Positions 8,570 to 14,826 of a stretch of 16,075 nucleotides of DNA are shown piece after piece. The stretch is taken from the NCBI GenBank assembly GCA_036123135.1, contig JAZADZ010000057.1, positions 1 to 16,075 of the forward strand, given 5' to 3'. The translations under genes and the position numbers were made by a program. How positions within the stretch are numbered: the stretch's first letter is position 1; the number at the start of each line of letters is the position of its first letter. Source of the DNA: GCA-2716065 sp036123135. Lineage in GTDB: Bacteria; Bacteroidota; Bacteroidia; Flavobacteriales_D; Parvicellaceae. Under the pieces are notes generated by a model. It searched no databases. It was not told the origin of the DNA and worked only from the letters and a program-made list of their open reading frames with translations.

Positions 8570-9325
8570 ATGAAAAAAGAATTATTAATACTTCCAATTG
8601 TCCTACTTTTCATTGGTTGCTCTAGTGATCTTGAAGAGTCAATGGAAATTACCAACGAGTGTATTGAAGATAAATTCGATGATGAAAAATCTAAATATGA
8701 ATCCATTGATGAAGCATTGACTGCTTATGATTTTGAATCAGCGAGAGTATTGCTTGGATGTTATGAGGATGCATGTTTTAATGCTAGAGAGGGTAGTAGG
8801 ATGTATTGTGATTCACCTCCTGAAAATATGGAAAGTGCTAAAAGCAAAGCAGATGAAAACCCGTATTACAAAAATTTGCTTAAAATAGTATCCTCTGAGG
8901 TTGCATATTTTTTTAAAGTCGGCGAATACAATCGAGCCAAGTCAATTGCTTTGGAGGCAAAAATGTTTTTTGTTTACAATGAAGAAATCCCCAACTTAAT
9001 AAATAATTTAATTGATAAAAATAACATGGATGAAGCAGTATCCATTTTATCAAAATACTCATTTTCCTATGCCATTGAAAAAAACAACGGTTATGACAAT
9101 AATAGAAATTATAATGACGAAGCCAACAGATTCAATGATATGGTTAACTCTCTATTTAATGATGCCTTGTTTGATGAAAATAAAAGTGTTTTAAAGAAAT
9201 GTTTGTTGCTTTATGTACCCATTGTTGAAAACGATGGCACATATTATTTTAAAGACAAAAAGATTGTTAATTCATACAAAAAAACTGCTCGAAACAAATT
9301 AAAAGAAGCAGGTATTAGATTATAA
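8570..9325 (+). CDS. Helical-repeat-like lipoprotein of unknown function
   Basis: 251 residues with a clear lipobox (LLFIGC, Cys17) right after a short signal peptide. The mature protein is almost all predicted helix, with TPR/Sel1-like pairs: DEALTAYDFESARVLLGCY, VAYFFKVGEYNRAKSIALEA and NMDEAVSILSKY. It is acidic and has several Cys residues (CIED, GCYEDAC, MYCD). I do not recognise a named family. It lies 26 nt after the second lipoprotein gene and 3 nt before the small basic protein gene, so it is the third gene of the operon. TPR-like folds usually mediate protein contacts, which fits a lipoprotein complex with its neighbours; that role is inferred. Confidence 0.65.
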   Translation: MKKELLILPIVLLFIGCSSDLEESMEITNECIEDKFDDEKSKYESIDEALTAYDFESARVLLGCYEDACFNAREGSRMYCDSPPENMESAKSKADENPYYKNLLKIVSSEVAYFFKVGEYNRAKSIALEAKMFFVYNEEIPNLINNLIDKNNMDEAVSILSKYSFSYAIEKNNGYDNNRNYNDEANRFNDMVNSLFNDALFDENKSVLKKCLLLYVPIVENDGTYYFKDKKIVNSYKKTARNKLKEAGIRL

Positions 9326-9328
9326 ATT

Positions 9329-9499
9329 ATGTTTGGATTTGGTAAAAAACTAGGTGTATCCTTCTCGCTAAAGAGATTAGTAGGTATAAGCGGAATAAAA
9401 AGTTCAATAGCTAGAAAAACTGGGGTTCCCCTCACTAAGGGAGGAGTGGAAAGAAAAGTAGCTAGAGGCATAATAAGAAAAGTCTTTAAATGGTGGTAA
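9329..9499 (+). CDS. Small, strongly basic protein (56 aa), last gene of the lipoprotein operon
   Basis: A short ORF, below usual calling limits, begins ATG at 9329, 3 nt after the TAA of the preceding gene, and ends TAA at 9497-9499. The product starts MFGFGKKLGVSFSLKRL, continues with GISGIKSSIARKTGVP and LTKGGVERKVARG, and ends FKWW. Fourteen of 56 residues are Lys or Arg and only one is acidic, so the net charge is about +13. The pattern GISxxKxxIARKTGxPxTxxGxxRK resembles small basic proteins I have seen in other bacteria, but I cannot name a family. The tight spacing suggests translational coupling to the lipoprotein gene. A nucleic-acid-, membrane- or peptidoglycan-binding role is possible; there is no signal peptide or clear membrane helix. 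Confidence 0.6.
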   Translation: MFGFGKKLGVSFSLKRLVGISGIKSSIARKTGVPLTKGGVERKVARGIIRKVFKWW

Positions 9500-9569
9500 A
9501 GTAAATCTCAAAAACTATTCTACCAATATTACTAATCAAATAAATACAGCCCAAAACACCACCTTAATC

Positions 9570-10019
9570 ATGAAAACAGAAGAATTAATCAAAGTATTTA
9601 ATTCCAAAGTTGATTATGACAAACTTGGTGGAAAAGAACAAGAAAACTACAATTTTGCTAAAATAGCTGCTCTTTTAAGCGAATACGGATTTACTTGTAA
9701 CTTGGTTACTGCTGACAAGCATGGCGCTGATATGTTAGCCTATCACATAGAAGAGGGCTTCACACTTCAGATACAATTAAAAGGTTCAAGAGCAACATTA
9801 AATAAAAAGTATTCAAATAGAAATCAGCCACTTTGGATAGCATACATTGACCAAGCTTCCAATGAACTTTGTTTATATGAACATGATTTAGCAGTTGAAA
9901 TATTTGAAAAAACCAGTAGTGCCCAATCTGAAAGTTGGAAAATTCATGGGAAATATAGTGGGGTAAATTTAAACCGCAAGTTTGAAGATATTATCATAAG
10001 ATTAAAATTTATTAATTAA
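9570..10019 (+). CDS. PD-(D/E)XK nuclease-like protein of unknown function
   Basis: 149 residues. The core reads as a small restriction-endonuclease-like fold: helix NYNFAKIAALLSEYGF, then a strand, then HGADMLAYHI with candidate metal ligand Asp54, then LQIQLKG giving Gln69-x-Lys71 in place of the usual Glu-x-Lys, followed by KKYSNRNQPLWIAYID. Gln at the E position occurs in several active PD-(D/E)XK families, so activity is possible but unproven. I recall this layout (QGADF..., QLKxR..., YxYP/YEHD) from stand-alone proteins in many bacteria, often in accessory regions. There is no signal peptide, so it is cytosolic. No methyltransferase or specificity gene is adjacent, so it is not a classical restriction system in this window. 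Confidence 0.6.
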   Translation: MKTEELIKVFNSKVDYDKLGGKEQENYNFAKIAALLSEYGFTCNLVTADKHGADMLAYHIEEGFTLQIQLKGSRATLNKKYSNRNQPLWIAYIDQASNELCLYEHDLAVEIFEKTSSAQSESWKIHGKYSGVNLNRKFEDIIIRLKFIN

Positions 10020-10056
10020 ATATTAGATTTCGTTTACCTTTTGAATGTATTAATAA

Positions 10057-10075
10057 ATTGAAAGATACTTTCAAT
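10057..10075 (+). promoter_or_regulatory. 8-bp inverted repeat upstream of the potassium channel gene
   Basis: ATTGAAAG-ATA-CTTTCAAT is a perfect inverted repeat with 8-bp arms and a 3-nt spacer, ending 22 nt before the ATG at 10098. It is not followed by a T run, so it does not look like a terminator of the preceding gene. An operator or leader hairpin of the channel gene is the simplest reading. Confidence 0.4.
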
Positions 10076-10097
10076 AAATGTAACAGACTAATTAAAG

Positions 10098-11129
10098 ATG
10101 AAGAAAGTAAAATATATCCTTATTGGATTCACTGCTTATTTCGTTTTACTTTATGCTCTTATCGCAAGTGAAAAAAGTGTTGAGGGTTCATCGATTAATA
10201 ATTTCTATGATGCAATTTGGTACTCGATTGTCACTTTATCTACAGTTGGCTATGGAGACTTTTATCCAGTTTCATTTACAGGTAAAATCATTGGTCTTGT
10301 ATTTGTATTTAGCAGCTTAGGGGTATTAGGCTATATAGTAAGTCAGTTAACAGTTAAATTATCACAGTATATGGAAAATAAAAAGAATGGCTTTTTTGGA
10401 ACGACAATGGAAAACCATATTGTTATAATCGGTTACAATAAATTTGGGAAACATATTCTTAATCAAATTGTAGCTACAGGAATTAAAGCAGCAGTTGTTA
10501 CCGATAACAAAAATGATGTAGATAACATCTCATCCAACTTTGATAAAAAAAATGTATTTGTTTTATGTACAGATTTTGAAAAGTTTGAGGATTTGAACAA
10601 GATCAATATTTCCAAATCTGCTAAAATTTTCATCAATTTTAAGGACGATACTGAAATGCTTGTATACATTTTGAATTTGAAAAATCACTACGATAATCTT
10701 GACATAGTTGTCTCACTTAATAATGCTAGATTTAAAAAAACTTTCAAGTCAGCTGGTGTTTTGTATGCTGTTTCAAGAGAAGAAATTGCTGCTAAACTTG
10801 TTGCTAGTTATATATTTGAGCCAGAGATTGCTACGCTCATGGAGGACCTAATGTCAACAGCATCAAATAAAGATGATTTTGATCTTATCGAACTAAAAGT
10901 CACAAATGAAAACCCTTATGTGAATAAAGAGTATGATTTTGCATTTGTTGAAATTCGAAAAAATTTCTCAAGTGTTTTACTTGGAATCTATAAGAATAAT
11001 GTTCTTTATAAAAATCCAATAGAAAAAATAATAATTGAGGAAAATGATTATTTACTTATTATGACTAACGGTGAGAATGAACCTATACTAGAGTCCAATT
11101 TTAAAGTCAGTCAAGGACGCTTTGATTGA
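10098..11129 (+). CDS. Two-helix potassium channel with RCK (TrkA-N/TrkA-C) gating domain
   Basis: 343 residues with the architecture of MthK-type channels. Helix 1 is YILIGFTAYFVLLYALIA (about 6-23). A pore loop follows with the selectivity filter TVGYGD at 49-54, then helix 2 (about 63-84). A cytosolic RCK N-domain starts at Asn106 (HIVIIGYNKFGKHIL, a GxxxxG-type nucleotide loop rather than strict GxGxxG), and the TrkA-C lobe (about 265-343) includes DFDLIELKVTNENPYV and DYLLIMTNG. The product should conduct K+ through the inner membrane under ligand control by its RCK ring. Met104 immediately precedes the RCK domain, as does the internal start known in MthK. Neighbours give no clear link; it may be a house-keeping or accessory gene. 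Confidence 0.9.
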   Translation: MKKVKYILIGFTAYFVLLYALIASEKSVEGSSINNFYDAIWYSIVTLSTVGYGDFYPVSFTGKIIGLVFVFSSLGVLGYIVSQLTVKLSQYMENKKNGFFGTTMENHIVIIGYNKFGKHILNQIVATGIKAAVVTDNKNDVDNISSNFDKKNVFVLCTDFEKFEDLNKINISKSAKIFINFKDDTEMLVYILNLKNHYDNLDIVVSLNNARFKKTFKSAGVLYAVSREEIAAKLVASYIFEPEIATLMEDLMSTASNKDDFDLIELKVTNENPYVNKEYDFAFVEIRKNFSSVLLGIYKNNVLYKNPIEKIIIEENDYLLIMTNGENEPILESNFKVSQGRFD

Positions 11130-11159
11130 TGTAGGTAAGTATTATATTTTTACTAGTCT

Positions 11160-11171
11160 TAAATTAATTTA
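11160..11171. terminator. Weak AT-only palindrome between convergent genes
   Basis: TAAATTAATTTA is a perfect 12-bp palindrome in the 46-nt gap between the channel gene (ends 11129) and the convergent minus-strand gene (ends 11176), followed on the plus strand by GTTTTTA. The stem has no G or C, so terminator function is doubtful. Confidence 0.2.
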
Positions 11172-11175
11172 GTTT

Positions 11176-12066
11176 TTACCCTCTGTTTAGTGGGGGAGTT
11201 TTAAAATATACCCCATGCAATAGACCAGCACTAGTAATTATCTCAGAGATTTTATTCCAATATTCAATAATTTCTTGAATGGTAAAATCTTTTCCATTAC
11301 ACGCATTTAGGCCTTGCGTTTGATTGTTCACGATGAAATCTAGCTCAATAGCGGGTTGTTTGAAAACAAAATCAGTTTCTTTCTCTGAGTTAAATTTCTT
11401 ACAAGGCACATAAGAGAAAATCCCTTTATATTCTTTTTTTTCTTCAAAGTTAACACCCTTATAAAATGAATAATTATTTCCCTTTTCAATTCTACAATTA
11501 TCCTCTTGCTCAACTTTATTATTGAATTTAGTATCGTCATATAGTGGGTTAACACTAGCATAATAGTATTGATTTTTTTCCTGGAATACATTTTCAATAT
11601 TTTCAATATTGTAGTTGAATTTTTTTTCTGAGACAACAAATAAAGTATCCAAACAAAATTTCTTATTTATACAAGAACCAAATAATATTAATGAAAAAGG
11701 ATCTAATCGTCTTAATACTTCAAAGAAGCCTTGTTTGCATACAATATACCTGAAGTTTTGACCAAACACATAAGGATCTGTATTGTGTGTTCTTTCTGGC
11801 ACGCTAGGATCTAAAAACGGCATGTTTAGAAATGATGGAAGATGACTTTTATAATTCTTTAATTTTTCAATTTTAGACTGAGCCTCCCATTCTCCCCAAT
11901 AGACTAAATTATCTTCAAAATAATTGCCATTTTTTGCGTACTTGCCTTTAGATAGAATAAATTTTCTTCTATGATTTGTATGATTATTCCAAGGTATTTC
12001 TGTATCGTTTGTGTTTTCAGGAGTAGCTTCAACGGAAGTATGTAAAAATTGAATTATTTTAGGCAT
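11176..12066 (-). CDS. Uncharacterised protein with WGEWE and NTDPYVFG motifs
   Basis: 296 residues, no signal peptide and no membrane helix, so probably cytosolic. Blocks that look conserved, in order: IIQFLHTSVEATP at the start, HRRKFILSKGKY, LVYWGEWEAQSKIE (about 54-67), NMPFLDPSVP, NTDPYVFGQNFRYIVCKQ, LDPFSLILFGSCINK and LDTLFVVSEK. I recall an uncharacterised family with this WGEWE / NTDPYVFG / LILFGS / DTVFVV series, scattered among diverse bacteria in accessory regions, but no biochemical role. The early Trp-rich strands might form a PUA/EVE-like barrel; that is inference only. Low GC content and an all-AT promoter region match its neighbours rather than the ctlX side. The gene is convergent with the potassium channel and divergent from the broken YARHG gene. 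Confidence 0.6.
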   Translation of the reverse strand: MPKIIQFLHTSVEATPENTNDTEIPWNNHTNHRRKFILSKGKYAKNGNYFEDNLVYWGEWEAQSKIEKLKNYKSHLPSFLNMPFLDPSVPERTHNTDPYVFGQNFRYIVCKQGFFEVLRRLDPFSLILFGSCINKKFCLDTLFVVSEKKFNYNIENIENVFQEKNQYYYASVNPLYDDTKFNNKVEQEDNCRIEKGNNYSFYKGVNFEEKKEYKGIFSYVPCKKFNSEKETDFVFKQPAIELDFIVNNQTQGLNACNGKDFTIQEIIEYWNKISEIITSAGLLHGVYFKTPPLNRG

Positions 12067-12386
12067 ATTCAGTAAATATTAAAATTTTGTTGTAAACAAT
12101 TATTTTTTTTAAAACATTAATTTAGGTTATTTAATTGATTAATTAAATTCACTACCAGACTTTAGCTAAAATAAATTATAAAGCTGTGATTTTATTACAG
12201 ATTAGGTCGAGATATAGTGAGTGTTTTAACTACAGCGGAGTATATTAGTTGCTGGAAAACAAGAGATATCGCATGCGATTTCGCAGAAGCCAGACCACTG
12301 GATTTATAAATAGTAAAGTCATTATAGAATTGAAGCACTTGTAATTTTTTTCTTTAAGCTCTATCCATTTCTTTCTCTACTTTTAG
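12067..12386. other. Gene-free region with palindromes and a GC-richer structured block
   Basis: This 320-nt gap holds no convincing gene. From the left: an AT-only inverted repeat ATTTAATT-GATT-AATTAAAT (12129-12148), the palindrome TTTAGCTAAA (12161-12170), then a block (about 12199-12310) clearly richer in GC than its surroundings. Within it are ATCGCATGCGAT (12268-12279, perfect palindrome), the overlapping hairpin TGCGA-TT-TCGCA (12274-12285) and CCAG-ACCA-CTGG (12290-12301). Short open frames exist on both strands across the block (for example 12217-12309 on plus), without start signals. Then comes the left arm of the repeat pair listed next. The block might be a dispersed repeat, a structured RNA or a relic of a mobile element; it is not a tRNA, tmRNA or SRP RNA that I recognise. 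Confidence 0.5.
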
Positions 12387-12415
12387 GACATACAAAGGAG
12401 TTTTAAATTACAAGT
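12337..12415. repeat. 11-bp inverted repeat pair flanking 57 bp
   Basis: ACTTGTAATTT (12337-12347) and AAATTACAAGT (12405-12415) are exact inverted copies. The right arm lies inside the codons leading into the signal peptide of the broken YARHG gene. The pair could be a cruciform or RNA hairpin, or the trace of a rearrangement. Inverting the intervening 57 bp on paper does not create a start codon for the gene. Confidence 0.5.
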
Positions 12416-13380
12416 AATCGTACTATTTCTTTTGTTGGAAAATGCTGTTTTTTCCCAGCAGCAGATACCCACCATTTTAGAACACGTAGACGAAAGCTCC
12501 CTTATCAATTATTCCCATAATTTTTGCAAGTATTCAAGAAATGAAATTTTTGCCCGCTTGGGATATGCTTTTAAAAACAAAGACCTTGATCTTTATTTTA
12601 GCAGACAGGCGTGGTATAAAAAAGATGAAGATGCTACCATTTCACTTAGCCTAGAGCAAAAGCGTTACATTGCTCTTTTTCAACAAATCGAAAAGCAAAA
12701 AAAACCAAAGCAATACACCAGTGGAAAACTAGATGAATATCCCGTTTTTTTTTATTTGGAAAACGGCCTATCTGCTGCCTAAAACATATTCTTGGGCACT
12801 GCAAAGTTCTTCTCTGCCGCAAGAATACATTGCTGCTAATGCAATTAAAAAGTGCAGATCCGAAAAACCAATTTTATATCATCCAGCTGCTGGACTTGTT
12901 GTATTTGACTTTGTTGGTAGCGATATTCTAGCCTGTTCAGTTTTAGGATTTAAAGATGGAAAATTTACATTTCCATTTAGTTTAGATGGATACAATTTAA
13001 AAGCGCGTATTAATCCGGACAATACCCTTTCCATTTCGGGTACTAGGCCATCATACTTGTGTGGAGCATTTATCACCCCTTTTGAATACGTCTATTCAGA
13101 TAAAAATGCAGAAGCAGTGCTGCTGCCTCCCACCCAACAATCTTTTACCACTTCAACTCACATTACCTATGCCTTAGAAATTGAGAATAAAACGGGTACT
13201 CCTTATAAAATAACCCTTCCTGAAAAGACCAAGTTGACCATATCCAAGTACATCAATACACCCAACTGCTTTTTCATAGAATCTGAGCTAGGCAGTGGAT
13301 GGATCTATCACCAGCCTCTTGAAGGTGACAATAGCTTTTACCACGGTGAGTTCTGCCAGCATTTTTATTTGGTGGGGTAG
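12387..13380 (+). pseudogene. YARHG-domain secreted protein gene, apparently broken at start and by a frameshift
   Basis: Two overlapping reading frames (to 12782 and from 12733 to 13380) read as one gene. The first encodes a signal-like stretch (KLQVIVLFLLLENAVFSQ, cut likely at VFS-Q) and a YARHG domain: RNEIFARLGYAF, DLYFSRQAWY and LEQKRYIALFQQIEKQ, with the signature His replaced by Leu. From the in-frame TAG at 12384 to the signal core there is no ATG or GTG; the only candidates are TTG at 12432 and 12435, inside the hydrophobic core. At a run of nine T (12745-12753), removing one T joins the first frame to the second, giving YPVFFIWKTAYLLPK. The second part is about 200 residues of beta-rich, unrecognised sequence ending at 13380. 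YARHG proteins are extracellular or periplasmic, often linked to the cell wall. Sequencing error in the T run remains possible. Confidence 0.6.
12745..12753 (+). other. Run of nine T at the frame junction
   Basis: A homopolymer of nine T lies exactly where the YARHG frame (frame of 12432) would need to shift by one base to enter the downstream frame (frame of 12733). Eight T would restore one continuous protein. It can be an assembly error, a fixed mutation or a slippage-prone contingency tract. Confidence 0.6.
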
Positions 13381-13449
13381 AGAAATACAAGAAACCTTCC
13401 CTTATTCACATCTTTATACAACTTGCAAGACCCGGAAAGTAGATAAAAG

Positions 13450-14394
13450 TTAGGAGTTTTCATTTGGAAGAAACACCTCTGCAAGCATACACCTTGCACT
13501 ACCTCCTCCATATTTTTCGATAGTATGAAGTGGAGAATGAAGTAAAGTTGAAAAATTAGAAAGTATAGCTTTTTGTTTTTCTGTTAATGATTCGAATGCC
13601 GAGGAGGACATTACAAGGTATGAATAGTTGTTCGTACCAATAACCTCAAGCATATTTCCTGCAAATTCTCCAATTTGATTCATTGTAAGCTCAACAATAA
13701 CCTTACCCGATTTTTTTAAAGAACTCGAAACCACCTCTCGCTCGTTATCATTGGAAATTGCCTCCAAGCACACCACAGCATAATCTTTAGCAAGGCACAT
13801 CATTACATTGGTATGATAGATGAGCAAGTGCTCGCCAGAGTTGATGTGGTAGCTTTGAAAAGTTACCAACTCATATTTCATTTTATTGCAAAATTTTTCA
13901 AGCGGCTCTTGCGAAGTTCGCTCTGAAAGTGAGGCGTACACGATTTTATGTATTCGGTCCAATAGCATGCTCCCAGTGCCCTCTAAAAATTTATTTTGAG
14001 CTTCAAAATCAGAAAAGTCTTCGATTTTATTGGCTTTAAAATGGTGTGTTTTAGTTAGTAGATCAATCACTGCAGGATTCCGTTCTTTTCTCCTATTGGG
14101 AGCAAACATGGGATACAATACAACGGTTCCATTGCTGTGGGTAGAAATCCAATTGTTTGGAAAAACTGCATCGGGTGTATTTAATGTTTCTTTGTTGTCG
14201 TAAACCATCACGTTAATTCCATGACGGGAAAGCATTTCAACCATTCCATCAAATTCTAAAAGAGCATTCGATGTGATTTCAGACTTGGAAGCATCCAAGT
14301 CTGAGTGTTGAAAATAATTGTTGTTGGCAGTTTGTGTATTGTATCCAAAACCATAGGGCTTAATCATTAAAATATGTGGTGTAGACTGCTGCAT
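13450..14394 (-). CDS. ctlX: Citrulline/arginine amidinohydrolase of the CtlX type
   Basis: 314 residues of the guanidine-modifying (amidinotransferase / arginine-deiminase-like) superfamily, cytosolic. Key blocks with residue numbers from the ATG at 14394: HILMIKPYGFGYN (8-20), DAVFPNNW (75-82), FLEGTGSMLLDR (136-147, catalytic acid Glu138), HTNVMM (194-199, catalytic His194) and GGGSARCMLAE (296-306, nucleophile Cys302). The triad and length match CtlX, which acts on citrulline in studied bacteria. I choose the ATG at 14394 instead of the in-frame one at 14424 because homologous sequence starts at ILMIKP and because this ATG overlaps the stop of the upstream relic (TAATG). A weak -7-like TATTTTTA (14403-14410) lies just before it. 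Substrate preference cannot be read from sequence alone. Confidence 0.85.
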   Translation of the reverse strand: MQQSTPHILMIKPYGFGYNTQTANNNYFQHSDLDASKSEITSNALLEFDGMVEMLSRHGINVMVYDNKETLNTPDAVFPNNWISTHSNGTVVLYPMFAPNRRKERNPAVIDLLTKTHHFKANKIEDFSDFEAQNKFLEGTGSMLLDRIHKIVYASLSERTSQEPLEKFCNKMKYELVTFQSYHINSGEHLLIYHTNVMMCLAKDYAVVCLEAISNDNEREVVSSSLKKSGKVIVELTMNQIGEFAGNMLEVIGTNNYSYLVMSSSAFESLTEKQKAILSNFSTLLHSPLHTIEKYGGGSARCMLAEVFLPNENS

Positions 14395-14717
14395 TATGCG
14401 CTTAAAAATAGTAAAGTAGAGCATCTAAAAAGTCTGCCTATTTTTGAAATTTGATTGAGCCATGAGATGTTTATTGGTCGATAAACTTCAACCTTACATT
14501 TAGAAAGTACCTTGTAAAAGGCATTCATTTGAAATAAAATCTCCATCAAAGCAAAAAAAGAATGGTTTTTAACTTGGTATGTAGACTGTGAGTCCAAACA
14601 GTCTTCAAAAGTCGGAGTGCCCCCAACATCCTCTTTAGTTCCAAAAACAACAGTTTTCAACGGGCTGGTTTCATTGTGTAAATTTAGAGCAAAAGTAATT
14701 GAGAAACGTAAGCTCAA
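14394..14717 (-). pseudogene. Truncated amidinotransferase-family gene relic
   Basis: About 80 codons match the N-terminus of the Bacteroidota amidinotransferase / dimethylarginine-hydrolase-like proteins that often lie beside ctlX: LNLHNETSPLKTVVFGTKED, GGTPTFEDCLD, a region ending in MNAFYKVLSKCKVEVYRP and INISWLNQI. The family is normally about 300 residues and continues with a FTRDIG-type block; here the match stops near 14448 and the frame ends after 17 unrelated residues at 14394. All catalytic residues are therefore lost. The in-frame ATG at 14717 lies inside the promoter's -33 element, so the natural start has probably decayed too. The stop TAA shares its last A with the ATG of ctlX. 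Confidence 0.7.
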
Positions 14718-14718
14718 A
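14690..14718 (-). promoter_or_regulatory. Consensus Bacteroidota promoter (TTTG-N17-TAnnTTTG)
   Basis: The minus strand has TTTG (14718-14715), 17 nt, then TACTTTTG (14697-14690), a full match to the -33/-7 consensus. It would start transcription a few nt downstream, in the first codons of the amidinotransferase relic, and now probably drives ctlX about 290 nt further on. Confidence 0.7.
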
Positions 14719-14826
14719 CTAGTGTTGAATTTATTATATGCATATATAAATGAAACGCCTCATACTGCAATCTAACTTGATTGTTTAAAGCATGTAAAAC
14801 TTCTTCTTTGATTAAATATGGAAGAT

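Noticed and set aside
9244..9471. 75-codon minus-strand open frame over the end of the lipoprotein operon
   Set aside because: It is antisense to the small basic protein gene and has no signal, promoter or family likeness; the plus-strand reading fits operon spacing far better.
11340..11639. 99-codon minus-strand open frame
   Set aside because: Lys/Ile-rich frame-shifted shadow of the 11176-12066 gene.
9570..12066. A combined nuclease-channel-unknown defence system
   Set aside because: The three genes are not one operon: the third is on the opposite strand and gaps are large. Nothing in the sequence ties them together.
12129..12148. ATTTAATT-GATT-AATTAAAT inverted repeat as terminator or operator
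   Set aside because: Only A/T in the arms, in very AT-rich DNA, with no nearby feature that it would explain.
12348..12404. Invertible promoter or start-codon switch between the 11-bp repeats
   Set aside because: Reversing the segment on paper puts an in-frame TAA before the signal peptide and no start codon, so a simple ON/OFF start switch is not supported.
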